A stretch of 64,000 nucleotides of DNA from assembly GCA_021018995.1 (NCBI GenBank), contig CM037598.1:43392685-43456684 (forward strand). The letters run 5' to 3'. A model generated the notes under the pieces. It was not told the origin of the DNA. It saw only the letters and a list, made by a program, of their open reading frames with translations, and ran no database searches. A program made the translations under genes and the position numbers. The DNA is from Chloranthus sessilifolius. Lineage: Eukaryota > Streptophyta > Magnoliopsida > Chloranthales > Chloranthaceae. Every line of letters starts with the position of its first letter. Position 1 is the stretch's first letter. Positions 21,960-33,890 of this stretch are shown in pieces.

Positions 21960-24900
21960 AAGACCCTGGACTCCCCACAATCCCCTGCATTATTGGGGAT
22001 CATACCATTGACAAAGAGCCCTACTAGATCTAGGAGACAGTGTAAATTTGCTTCCATATTCAGTATATGAGAAGCTAGGTTTAGACAAATTAAAGCCCAC
22101 ACATGTTTTTCTACAGCTGGCTGACAGATCTGAAAGGAAACCTGTGGGGATAATCGAGGATGTTTTGGTTGGAGTTAACAAATTCTTTTATCCTGCTGAC
22201 TTTTTCGTGCTGGATATGGAACCAGGTAGGAATGCCACCTCCATACCTGTGATCCTAGGCAGACCCTTTTTGGCCACAGCTAATGCATGTATTCAATGCA
22301 GGTCTGGAATAATGGAAGTGTCATTTGGAAATATGAAGGTCAAATTGAATGCATACAATGCAGCCAATCAACCTCATTCTGATGAGGATTGTTTTTCTCT
22401 AGATGTAATAGATGAGGTTGTGCAAGAAAATATGAATATGCTGCTACATGGTAAGGAATGGTCTAATGAGCTAGCTTAAGTGTGGAAGGAACCAGAGGTA
22501 GAAAAGACTCTCACCTCTGAAATTGAGCATGTGTAACTTGTCTCTTCTAGAGCAGAACCAGCAAAGCTCCATCCATGGATGCCTGCTTTGTTGCCTCTTC
22601 CACCCCCCTCCAAGACACCCCTATTTCCCTCCCTCATCAGCCCCCCAGAGGTAGAGTTAAAGCAACTCCCGAAAGCTTTGAAATATGCCTTTTTAGGAGA
22701 CAACAACAAATTACCTGTGATAATTTCTTCTTCCCTCACCATTGAGTAGGAAAGAGAACTACTTGGTGTGCTAAAAAGGCATAGGAGGGCAATAGGATGG
22801 ACCATTACAAACTTAGGGGGGATTAATCCTGCTATGTGCATGCATAAGATTCATCTTGAGGAAGGTGCCAAACCTTCTGGAGAGATGCAGAGGAAACTCA
22901 ACCCTCACATGCAGGAAGTTGTGATGAAGGAGGTAGTCAAATTCCTCGATGCTGGCATCATATATCCTATCTCTGATTCCCAATGGGTGGCACCTACCCA
23001 GGTAGTACCCAAGAAATTTGGCATCACAGTTGTTGAAGCAGATTCAGAAGAGCTAATTCCAACCAGACAGACCACTGGTTGGAGAGTATGCACAGATTAC
23101 AGAAAGCTCAATGAAAAAACCAGCAAGGTCCACTTCCCATTGCCCTTCATAGACCAAATTTGGGATAAGATGGCAGGCAAGGCATATTACTATTTCCTTG
23201 ATGGATATTCAGGGTACAATCAGATCCCTGTCTACCCCCAAGACCAAGAAAAAATCACATTCACTTGCCCAAGAAAAATCATCTCCATTTATGGAGATGA
23301 TAGCCAATGCCTACACCATCTTAGTTCTGTGCTGCAGAGGTGTGAGGAGACCAATCTGGTCCTAAGTTGGGAAAAGAGTCATTTTATGGTGACTCAAGGC
23401 ACTATCCTCAGACATGTGGTCTCCCACAAGGGAATAGAGGTTGATCAGGCTAAGATTGACTTAATTTCCCATCTGCCCCCTCCCAAAACTGTCAAACAAG
23501 TCAGGTCTTTCCTGGGCCATGCTGGGTTTTATAGGAGATTCATTAAGGACTTTAGTAAAATCACCAAACCTCTGTTCCACCTGTTGTGCCAAGAGGTACC
23601 CTTTGAGTTCAATGATGACTGCCTCGCTGCTTTTGAGTAGCTGAAAACTTGCTTGACTACAACTCCTATTCTACAAGCCCCTGATTTCTCTTTACCATTT
23701 GAGCTGATGTGTGATGCATCAGACTTTGCCATGGGGGCTATTTTTGGACAAAGAAGAGACAAGGCACCATGTGTGGTGGCGTATGCTAGTAAATCAATGG
23801 TTGATGCTCAATTGAATTACACCACAACTGAGAAGGAGTTGTTAGCCATTGTCTTTGCTTTAGAAAAATTCAGATCTTATGTGTTGGGCTCCAAAATCAC
23901 TGTGTTCACTGACCACTCAGCCTTGAAATACCTCTGTCTAAGAAGGAAACCAAAGCAACATTAATCAGATGGATTCTCCTTTTGCAGGAATTCCATTTCG
24001 AGATTAAAGACAAGAAGGGAGTGGAGAATGTGGTTGTTGATCATCTGTCAAGGATCCAAGCTGCAGAAACAGAGAGCCTGCCCATCAATGATTCTTTTCC
24101 AGATGAGCACCTGTTTGTTGTGGAGATCAGTATGCCCTAGTTTGCTAATATCATGAACTACCTTGCTGTGAAAAGGATCCCTCCATATTGGAACAAGAAT
24201 GATAGAAACTTGTTTTTCTCCCAGATCAAACACTATATATGGGAGGATCCTTATCTTTTTAAGCATTGTTCAGACCAAGTAATTAGAAGATGTGTATCGG
24301 AAACAGAGTTCCACCACATTTTAACCATGAGTCATGAATAGGCTTGTGGGGGCCACTTCAATGGTAACAAGACTGCTGCGAAGGTGCTTCAGAGTGGTTT
24401 CTATTAGACTACTTTGTTCAAAGATGCCCGATAATATTGCAAAGCTTGTCCTCGATGCCAGCAGATGGGAAGTATTACTAAGAGGAATTCCATGCCTTTG
24501 CAGCCCATACTTGTGGTCAAATTATTTGATGTCTGGGGTATTGACTCTATGGGACCATTTCCCCCCTCCTGTGGATATAATTTCATCCTTGTAGCTGTGG
24601 ACTACGTGTCCAAATGGGTAGAAGCCATAGCTATAAGGACAAACGACCACAAAGTTGTCATTAAATTCCTCAAAGACAGCATCTTCTCTAGGTTTGGCAT
24701 CCCCAAAGCCATCATTAGCAATGGGGGAAGCCACTTCTGTAATAAACCTTTTGATAAGCTGTTGGAAAAGTACTCTGTGACCCATAGGGTAGCCACTCCC
24801 TACCACCCACAAACCAGTGGGCAAGTAGAGATTTCCAACAGGGAAATCAAACACATTTTAGAGAAGACTGTGAGAAGTGATAGGAGAGACTGGTCCATGA

Positions 24901-25425
24901 AATTGACAGATGGCTTATGGGCTTATAGGACTGCCTATAAGACCCCCATAGGTATGTCCCCATTCAGACTAGTTTATGGCAAGGCATGCCATTTTCCTGT
25001 TGAATTGGAACACAAAGCATACTGGGCTATTAAAGCAATAAATTCTGATTTCAACTCTGCTGGTATACATAGGAAATTGTAGTTAGCTGAGCTAGAGGAG
25101 CTCAAATTGGAAGCATACGCCAATGCTCAGACCTACAAAGAGAAGACCAAAGCCTTCCACGACAGGCATTTGCTACGGAAAGAATTCAAACCCAATGATA
25201 AGGTGTGGATGTTCAATTTCAGATTAAAATTCTTTTCAAGAAAGTTGCAGTCCAAATGGGATGGACCCTTCATAGTTGTACATGTTTCCCCATCTGGAGC
25301 TGTTGAAGTCAGGGACCCTACAGATGGTAGAGTCATGAAGGTCAATGGCTAGAGGCTCAAACTGTGTGTGGACAAGATTTGTGAGTCTGAGGAGAGCATT
25401 GATCTTCAAGACCCTCCAGGTTAAT
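21960..25425 (+). pseudogene. R2 pol fossil: protease, reverse transcriptase, RNase H, integrase
   Basis: Parts in order: aspartic protease (about 21980-22340), reverse transcriptase (about 22760-23560, with FLDGYSGYNQIPV), RNase H (about 23650-24060, with [20 protein letters not shown]) and integrase (about 24200-25080, with [13 protein letters not shown] and [13 protein letters not shown]). A C-terminal tail ends near 25425. The domain order is that of Ty3/Gypsy elements. The region is broken many times. Confidence 0.88.
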
Positions 25426-25552
25426 AGCTGATTTTGGCTTGTATCATATGTAAAATATGTGATTTATTTGTATCAATAAAGTAACGGCTGGCTTAGCAGG
25501 AAAATTTTCAGGGTGCTGAGACTGAGCACTACACTCAAATATCCAACTTTTG

Positions 25553-25880
25553 GCTATTAGAACCCTTCGATAAGACGGCTGATGATTTTGATAGGATTCT
25601 TGACATTTTCGAGGGGCACTGAGCCTTGACGATAGGTGAAACCAACCCCTCGATAGGTTAAATAGGGCAACAAAAACTTTTTGATAGGTTCTGGGTACCT
25701 ATCAGAACCTATCGAAATGACGAATCGTGTCAAATTCCAACCTATTGAAAGGAAGGTTCCACTTGTCGAGATCCTATCGAATTGTACCTTTTGTAAGCTT
25801 TGACTGCCAAGTCTTCGATAGGACACATTGACCTATCGCCACCATTCTCGTCATCCTATCGAAATTGTTTTGCACACCCG
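25553..25880 (+). repeat. R2 internal CCTATCGAA-type motif array
   Basis: Spacer after pol with about a dozen TTCGATAGG/CCTATCGAA words and near variants, the same motif as in the LTR. It lies upstream of the small reading frame near 26203. A weak TATA-like word (CTTAAATATTGG) sits near 26128. Confidence 0.7.
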
Positions 25881-26202
25881 TATCGATAAGGTAGTCTTGT
25901 CCTGTGCACTTCCTGAATACCTAACCCTCTCTCAGTGCTTTAGCATTTATGGTGCATGCCTCCTTAACTTAATCTTCCCTCCTAAATTTAGTCCATCATG
26001 CAGTCCACGCTCCATTTCCCACACAGCGACCACCACTCCATGTATTCCCGCCCTTCATTTTCAATTCCTAAGCTTGGAAGAATGCGCCACTTTTATTGCA
26101 TTGTTTCATATTCCAACGCCCATGCACCTTAAATATTGGCTTCGTCCAGTCCTTACACATCCATTCCCCCCTAACACCTTGACTCTTCCAAATTACACAC
26201 TC

Positions 26203-26450
26203 ATGGCGCATTTACAAACCTCAAGATTTGCCTACCAAGTTCTTTCCAGTCTAGCCACCACCACCACCACCGGTCGAGCCTGATCCTCTTCAATTTCTCT
26301 GGGATGAATATGACGAGGTACGGAGAATCCTCGCCAAGGAGAAAAAGAAATATCTAAAGAGCGAGAAGAAGAGGCAGAAGACCGAGTCACCGGCTGTTTC
26401 CCCCCGGTCATCCTCATCCTCATCCACCACCTCACCCCCAGCCCCCTGAT
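26203..26450 (+). pseudogene. R2 small MADDK-type reading frame, fossil
   Basis: Counterpart of the R1 frame at 47005. It shares the segment DPLQFLWDEYDEV followed by a Lys/Glu-rich helix and a Pro/Ser tail. Function unknown. The copy is broken. Confidence 0.55.
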
Positions 26451-26694
26451 CCCACTCTTTTTCCTTTTCTTCCCCCCCTGGCTTGCAGTTCCTCTTCCAC
26501 CTGACACAGGCTGAGGATATCCCTGAGCCAGGGGGATATTTTTTTTTTTCTTTTCCAAAGGAGATTTTGTCCACATATCTGTCTTCAGTTATTTGTAATA
26601 AAATGTTTTGTTCATTTCACTTGTTGCTTCTCTATTTATTTCTTGTTTCGTTTATTTTCTCTAGATGTCTGCACAACTAAACCCGTTCTGCTAA

Positions 26695-26747
26695 GAATAG
26701 TGGGGACACTATTCAGTTTAGGTTTGGGGGTGTGGCATGGATGCCAA
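26695..26747 (+). promoter_or_regulatory. R2 inner hairpin / G-rich / palindrome module
   Basis: Hairpin GAATAGTG-GGGA-CACTATTC (26695-26714), then TTTAGGTTTGGGGGTGTG, then the palindrome GGCATGGATGCC. The equivalents in R1, R4 and R5 differ in the stem sequence but keep pairing. Confidence 0.75.
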
Positions 26748-27422
26748 TAAACTAGTTAATTGTAGTGCAGCCAAGTTGAAAAGGAATAATTGAAAAGAGA
26801 ATGAATTCACCTCATATTTGTTATTAAGGAAACTTAAAAACCATTTGCAACTGAAGCAAGCTGAAGTTTTAACATTTTTCATGAAGCAAATGTCAAGAAT
26901 TTTTGAAGAAATTTTTTTGTGTAGTAAACCAAAAATGAGAAGAGACTGTGAGGATACTCCCCAGAAATTTAGATGGAAGGCCATACCCAGTGAGAATTGG
27001 GCCTGAAAATTTCTTTGAAGAGTGTCTTGGCAATTTCATCTGCTTTGAGAGCTGACTGGACTTAATCTTGACCACTAGAAGTTAGGCAAATCCAAATTGA
27101 AACAAGCTTGACAGCATTCATAACATGGAAGACATGAACTAAGGCCATTCCTTGGACAGTTTGAGCCTAAAATTTCCTCACCTCTGAACTGCCCTTGATA
27201 CACACCTTTTGAGCCTTAAAATTCCCAGTTTTTCTTTGGATGAAAAATCAAAAAATTCAAAACCCAAAAAAAGAAACCCTTTGACCTAATACAGCCTAAC
27301 CCTCACTCTGAGAATTCAGAAGGCAAAGGTGAAGAAATGGAAGAAGGTGGAGTTGGGGTATTGGTGGCTCAGAAAGAGGGAGACTCATGTGGTATTATTG
27401 GGGCCACAGCCCATAAAATAAA

Positions 27423-27454
<32 letters not shown>

Positions 27455-28298
27455 GAGAGAAATAAAGTAAAAGGAAGAGAAGTCATTTCATTGAAAGATT
27501 GGAAGGAAGAGAAGAAGCTGGCCACTTTGGCTCTGAAAATTCAAGAAGTAGATGGAATTGTGTTGAATTAAAAAAGGAGTCTAGATCACCTCCTTATCTT
27601 TACTGATTTCTCAATTTTGAACCCTGTTTACTCCTCGTGCTCTTTCACAAACCTCATCCCTAAGCCACATTACAACCCAAATAAAAAGCCCTTACTAATC
27701 TGAAAGTGGATTGAGCAGTCATGTGGAGAAGAGAATTTGCTTAATCTATGGTGTAAAGAGCTGGAAAAGTCAGAAATTCAAGCAATGCGTATGCTCCTGC
27801 TTGCAGTCCTATTTGAGGGTTGTAATTGCTCTTGAACTGAATGATATGATTTACCCCTCTTCTCTATACTAATGAGTGAACAGCCCTGATGAGACTTGGG
27901 TCTGAAATCTAGTTGATGGGGGAAGTATCTGAGCAGGATCCTCAAATTGATGGTGAGTTATGCATCAAATTTTAGGAGAAATGCCTTGACACAAACTGAG
28001 TGATGAAAAAGAGATTTCAGCAGACTTTCATATCTTCAAATGGATGTTTTTTTGTTGAAATTCCTTTAATGAATGGGCATGATGTAAATTTAGTTGATTT
28101 GCTTAACCTCTGCTTTAACAGGTTACACTTTTATTAACTAAGTTGTATTGGAGAAGTTTGTGGGTACCTTCACTGAAAACCCTTAGTAGACTTCACTCCT
28201 CCACTAGGGATCACCTAGGGATTTAAAAGGCTTGGTGCATATGCTAAATGCATCCATGCTCCCTACGAAAGTGGCATTTTTATTTTCTTTTAATTCTC

Positions 28299-28336
28299 CT
28301 TTGCTCAGGGACTAGCAAAGCTTAGGTTTCAGGGTG
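28299..28336 (+). promoter_or_regulatory. R2 terminal hairpin and polypurine tract
   Basis: Hairpin CTTTGCT-CAGGGACT-AGCAAAG (28299-28320), then CTTAGGTTTCAGGGTG ending exactly at the 3' LTR. It is the presumed start of plus-strand DNA synthesis. Confidence 0.75.
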
Positions 28337-30480
28337 TGTTAAGTGGTGAAAAATACCACTTTTCACCCTTTAACCTAACCATTGACAGACCTGTGAGCAC
28401 ACTAATAAGCCTCTGTTGAGTGCCTTTTGTAGATAGCAGTGAAAGCTGGTAATAATGCAGAAAACCACTTAAGAATGGCCACAAAGAAGCCATCTCTCAG
28501 AACTATGCAGACCAAGCAATAGCACACCAGAGGGCAGCACATCACTGAGCCCTTGGAATGCGTGGCTGTAGTAGAACAAAGGAAAGGAAGTGAAGACAGG
28601 TCTTAAAATAACCTATCGAAAGGACATCTGGAAGACTTCGATAGGAGCTGAAGGATAATAGAGAAGCATTAGTGCAGTTGGAGAAGGGCTCGATAGGATA
28701 TGAAGGTAGAAAGAGGAAGACATGTGCTGAAGTGAGGGATTCGACAAGATTCCTGAACCTATCGAGCAGATGAATGAAAGAGAAAGACCATCCTATCGAA
28801 AACATGCTTGAAGAGTCAAAGGAACCTATCGAATGGTTTCTTGAACCTATCGAGATGAGAATGCTGGAACAGAACCTATCGAAGGGTGATTGAACCTTTC
28901 GATAAGACTGAAACTAAAGCTATTGAAATGGCAGAATGAAGAGCAGAACCTGTCGAAATGGTTTTTCAACCTGTCAAAGAGCTTTTCCAACCTGTCGAAT
29001 ACTCCAAACCAAGGACTGAGAAGGCTGGAACTCCAAGCGAAGATTCATCCTATCGAAACCTATCGAACGGATATGAGAACCTAGCAAAAGGACCAAAATG
29101 CTTTATTCAAACCTGTCGAAAGCTTCCTGAACCTGTCGAAATTGTGTGCAGAACTCCTCAGAAATTCAGCTGAGCACACGTTGTACTTCAGTGACCCGCT
29201 GCACGCAATTTGAGGCACTTGATGACTGACACAATGGTTCCAGAAGATGCCCTAGAAAGCCCTAACCGACCCACGTGCTTTAACAGAACTCTAACAAACT
29301 CTGACGACCTTTTAGAAGGGATTTTGGCAGGAAAAATAGAGGAGAAAGCTATATATAGAGATCCCCAATTGCCATTGGGGGGGATCGAGATCTGAGCCAA
29401 AATTTTGGAGATTAGTGCCTGCAGAGCAATTCTATTTCCCTCCTTTAGCCCAACAATGGTTGGCTAAATCCCTTGAAGTAGCGAGGAGAGAAGTTAGATC
29501 TATAATTGGGTGAGGTTAAGAGTGCTATTGTAGGTTCCTAGCTGCACAGACTACAGATCTGAGAGTATTTCCATTGTAAAGTGACCTTGTTTGTAATGAT
29601 AATGCTATTTTTAATGCTTTAATTAGATTTAAACTTCCTTTGGTTCCATTTGGTGATCGATCGGATTTGTGTAGAGGAGTTGTAGATCAGCTCACCCACT
29701 TAACTGGTAGACCTCTTGGATACCATCTGATCTCTCTGGATCTGATGCTCCTGTGATTCCTTGAGTCTGTGACCTGGGAATTGCAGCATCTGTAGTAGTT
29801 TTAATTGTTCTAATTGAGGCTCTGGCTTTGTAGGAGATCTCTAGGATGGTCTGTGACCATTAAGGTGGACAGATCATAACCTTAAGGTAAATCTAAGCTC
29901 AGGCCTTAATTAGATTCATCTGTTGTAATCCATGGATTCGATAAAGTCTATAGGATGGTCTGTGACCATTAAAGTAGGCAGATCATAGCCTTAACACCAG
30001 GTGGATCCTATGATTTGGAGTGGAATTTATACCCTACAGCTGTGCTTGTAGCTAGCGAGGGAATTGTGTGCTCTGAACCTCTGTAGCATGATTAATTGAA
30101 TCTGATTTCAGTGAAAACCAACCTCCAAGCTACTCTTCTCCATTTTCTGCATTTTTACTCTCTTCCCCTGCAAGATCTAAGCTCCTAACTCGATCCATGA
30201 TAGCTTATGTTTAAATTGTAGCTTAGTTTAAGTGACAACCCATTACAAACCTCTCCCCTATCTTTTAACTAAATTAGTAATAGCTAGGGTGCCAGATCTG
30301 ACCCAGATCTGGAGATTTGTCATATTTCTAAACAACCTCCCTGTGGACATTCCCTTACTCACCATTCTTTTAAAGCTTGCTACAACAGATCCTGAATACT
30401 TGCAGGTCTGTATGAGTGTGTCTACCTAGTTTTATTGTTGATTTTAGACCCTCATTTGAGGTAAGGCAACATAACCAACA
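28337..30480 (+). repeat. R2 3' LTR
   Basis: Starts TGTTAAGTGGTGAAAAATAC and ends ATAACCAACA, followed by the target duplication GCTGC. The TATA box is at 29350-29357, and stem-loops are near 29846 and 29955. Confidence 0.92.
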
Positions 30481-30784
30481 GCTGCGGGGGAGGTGTGTTT
30501 AGAAATTGATAGATCTAAGTTTTGATCATAGTTTTGTAGTTTGTTTAATTTTACTAATTGCATTTGTAAGTTTTGTTGTTTTTCAGTATTTTATGTGCAT
30601 TTCATCATATCTAAGGCTGCCAGTGAGAGGAGAACTGTGCTGGAGACTACTCTGTAGTTTGCATCTCTCTACTCCCCTTTTATTTTTCATATCTGTTGAT
30701 ATTTTTGTTAGAGTAGTTAGAAAGTTTGGTTTATTCTACTTGTTGTGTTGAGGATCTATTCTGCATTCAGAATTTGAGTGTTGT

Positions 30785-32660
30785 ATGTTTGGTAGGAGAA
30801 CTCTCCAACCTCAGATTATTCCACTAAATCCAGAGGTTGAAGGACTTCTCAGATCCAGACCAACTACACCCACATCTGTTGCAAATGATTCTGTAGAAAT
30901 GGGTGAGCAACAGCAGTCAAGAACCCTCAAGGAGTTTAATGCACCAGGGGTCTATAATTCCCCCTTCTGCATTCAATTCCCAGCTGCTTAGGGAAACTAT
31001 GAGATAAAATCGTCCATTATTCAAATATTGCCCTCATTTCATGGCCTGACCAAAGAAGACCCCTACAAGCACATTGATGAGTTCTTGAGACTGTGCACTA
31101 CATTTAATATCACAGGTTTGGGGGAGGAGGCCACCAGGATGAGACTCTTTCCTTTTTCATTAAAGGACAGAGCCAAGACCTGGTTGTCCTTGCTTCCACC
31201 CAATAGCATTCAGTCCTGGAGTGACCTCCAATGTCAATTTCTGGCCAAGTTCTTCCCTATGTCAAAAACCAGCCAGTTGAGGAAGGGTATCATCTCTTTT
31301 ACCCAAGATCCAACTGAAGATTTTCATCAATCCTAGGAGAGATTTAAGGAACTCCTAAAGAAATGCCCCCACCATCAAATCCCTGAATGGAAATTGGTTT
31401 AAAGCTTTTATCAAGGAATTGATTCTAAAAGCAGAGATATGATAGATGCTTCCTGTGGTGGCACCTACCTCCATAAAACTACTGAGGAGGCATGGGAGCT
31501 CTTTGATATTATTAGTGAGAACTCTATACAAAGGGAAACCTTAGCTAGAGATCTAGAGCCTCCTAGGTTGTTGAAGGAGAATACCTCAAGAGGGAAGATA
31601 TATGAAGTGAGTGTGCCAAGCGATTTGGAAAGGAAAGTCGACTGCCTAGCCCTGAAATTTGATAGGCTGCTGGGAGCAATGCAGTCACCTGTAGCTGTTA
31701 GGGTGAAGGAGGCATGTGCCATATGCCAGTCCCCTGTTCACTCCCTTGAAGAATGCCCATCTGCTGACTAGTTTCCTGATTTTATAACAGAGCATGTGGC
31801 TGTAGCTCAGTCTTATGGGCAGCAGCCTACTGCTGGGTATCAATGGAGAAACCACCCCAATCTGAGGTGGAGACAAGATGTATACCCCAACCAGCAGCAG
31901 CAGCCCCAGTAGCCCATGCCCTACAGAAATGCTCAGCCCTATGGAGAAGGTTATGTCCTAAGGCCTCCGTATCAGCAACCCATGGCCCAACCTGTAGCTC
32001 CTCCTGTGCAGCAATCTGCACCCCCTTCAGCTGCGAGAGCACCTTTCTTTGAGGAGCAAGTTCTATCTTCACTACAGAACTTGAAATCCTTATCCCAAAC
32101 TATGCACTCTCCCAACCAGAGCATCAAAAAGATAGAGGATCAACTTGGTCAATTGTCTGATGCCTTGACCAGAAGAGGAGGGAGGCTGCCTACCCAACCA
32201 CAGGACGAAAATAGTTTGTAGTGGGTGAAGTTTCCTCCACCTATGAGGAAGCCAAATCTGTTACAACATTGAGAAGTGGTAGGTTAGTGGACAACCAAGT
32301 GGACTGTGAGCCTGTGAGGAACTTGGAGGAAGAAAATGAAGTGATTTCTACCATAACACAACAAAGGCCATCAGTGGTGGTCTTGAAGGAGCAACTAGCT
32401 GTGAATAAGGAGGATAATGAGGATCCTCAAGAAAAGAAAAAAATTAAAAATAAAGAGGCCCCATTGGCTAAGGCTGCAAGTGAGGGAGCAATCCCACATG
32501 CTCCATTTCCTAAGGCACTACAAGCACCTTCCCCTTTTGATAAAGGACAAGGAAAATTTGAGGAAATGATGGAGACTTTCAAGCAAGTAAAGATCAATAT
32601 ACCTTTACTTGATGCCCTTAAACAAGTCCCTGCCTATGCCAAGTTTTTAAAAGACCTGTG
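30785..32660 (+). pseudogene. R1 gag fossil
   Basis: MFGRRTLQPQ start, gag core (LFPFSLKDRAKTWLSLLPP) and zinc knuckle CAICQSPVHSLEEC (CX2CX4HX4C) near 31720-31760. Gln/Pro-rich and Lys-rich stretches follow. Nearly the same protein type as R2. Broken. Confidence 0.85.
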
Positions 32661-32769
32661 CACCCATAAAAGACAGTCTAGGATACACCTATCCAAGAAG
32701 GTCTTTGCAGTAGAAAAAGTTAAGCAAGTCCTGTCTATTGCAACTCCCCCCAAAATTCAAGACCCTGGC

Positions 32770-33890
32770 CTCCCCACTATCCCCTGCATCATTGGGGTCA
32801 TACCATTGGCAAAGCCTTATTAGGTCTAGGAGCCAGTGTGAATTTGCCTCCATATTCAATATATGAGAAGCTGGGCTTAGGTAAATTAAAGCCCACACAT
32901 GTGGTCCTCCAGCTGGCTGACAGATCTGAAAGGAAACCTGTGGGGATAATCGAGGATGTTTTGGTTGGAGTTAACAAATTCTTCTATCTTGCTGACTTTT
33001 TTGTATTGGATATGGAACCACGTAGGAGTGCCACTTCCATACCTGTGATTCTAGGCAGACCCTTTTTGGCCACAGCTAATGCTTGTATTCAATGCAGGTC
33101 CAGAATCATGGAAGTGTCATTTGGAAATATGAAGGTCAAATTGAATGTGTACAACGCAGCAAATCAACCTCATCCCAATGAGGACTATTTTTTTCTTGTT
33201 GTGATAGATGAGGTTGTCCAGGAAAATGTGAATATGCTGCTACATGTTAAGGAATGGTTTAATGAGCTAGCTGAAGTATGGAAGGAAACAGAGGTAGAGA
33301 AGGTTCCCACCTCTGAGATTGAGCATGTGAAACTTGTCTCTTCTGAAGTGGCACTAGCACAGCACCATCTATGGAGGCCTACTTTGTTACTTCTCCCACC
33401 CCCCTCTAAGGCACCCCTATTGCCCTCCCTCATCAGTCCCCCATAAGTGGAATTAAAGCAACTCCCAAAATATTTGAAGTATGCCTTTTTAGGAGACAAC
33501 ACCAAATTGCCTGTGATAATCTCTTCTTACCTCACTCTTGAGCAGAAAAAAGAACTACTTTGTGTACTAAAAAGGCATAAGAAAGTAATAGGATGGACCA
33601 TTGCAGACCTTGGGGGAATCAACCCTGCTGTGTGCATGCATAAAATTCATCTCGAGGAAGGATCCAAACCTTCCAGAGAGATGCAGAGAAAACTCAATCC
33701 ACACATGCAGGACGTTGTGATGAAGGAGGTAGTCAAACTCCTAGATGCTGGGATAATTTACCCCATCTCGGATTCACAATGGGTAGCACCTACCCAGGTA
33801 GTACCGAAGAAATCTAGCATTACAGTTGTTGAAACATATTCAGGTGAGCTGATTCCAACCAGACAGACCACTGGTTGGAGGGTATGCATG
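32770..33890 (+). pseudogene. R1 pol fossil, first part (protease, start of reverse transcriptase)
   Basis: Protease (with VGVNKFFYLADFFVLDMEP and ILGRPFLATANACIQCRS), then the start of reverse transcriptase (LDAGIIYPISDSQWVAPTQ). R3 interrupts it at 33890, and the remaining domains resume at about 43557. Broken. Confidence 0.85.

Larger units (their letters stand above)
26451..28336 (+). other. R2 long 3' untranslated region
   Basis: Non-coding and shared by all R elements here. It holds the inner hairpin/G-rich module (26695-26747), an AAATA-rich microsatellite at about 27415-27455 and the terminal hairpin/G-rich module (28299-28336) just before the LTR. The last ~180 bases before the LTR are strongly conserved between subfamilies. 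Confidence 0.75.
17601..30480 (+). mobile_element. R2, full-span Athila-type element (12.9 kb) inside R1
   Basis: Complete from LTR to LTR, with target duplication GCTGC on both sides (17596-17600 and 30481-30485). The order is LTR, primer site, gag, protease, reverse transcriptase, RNase H, integrase, spacer with CCTATCGAA-type motifs, small reading frame, 3' region and LTR. It is heavily broken, with well over ten interruptions in gag-pol. In the first ~300 bases the two LTRs differ at roughly 7-8 % of sites by eye, so it is older than R3 and R4. Confidence 0.93.
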
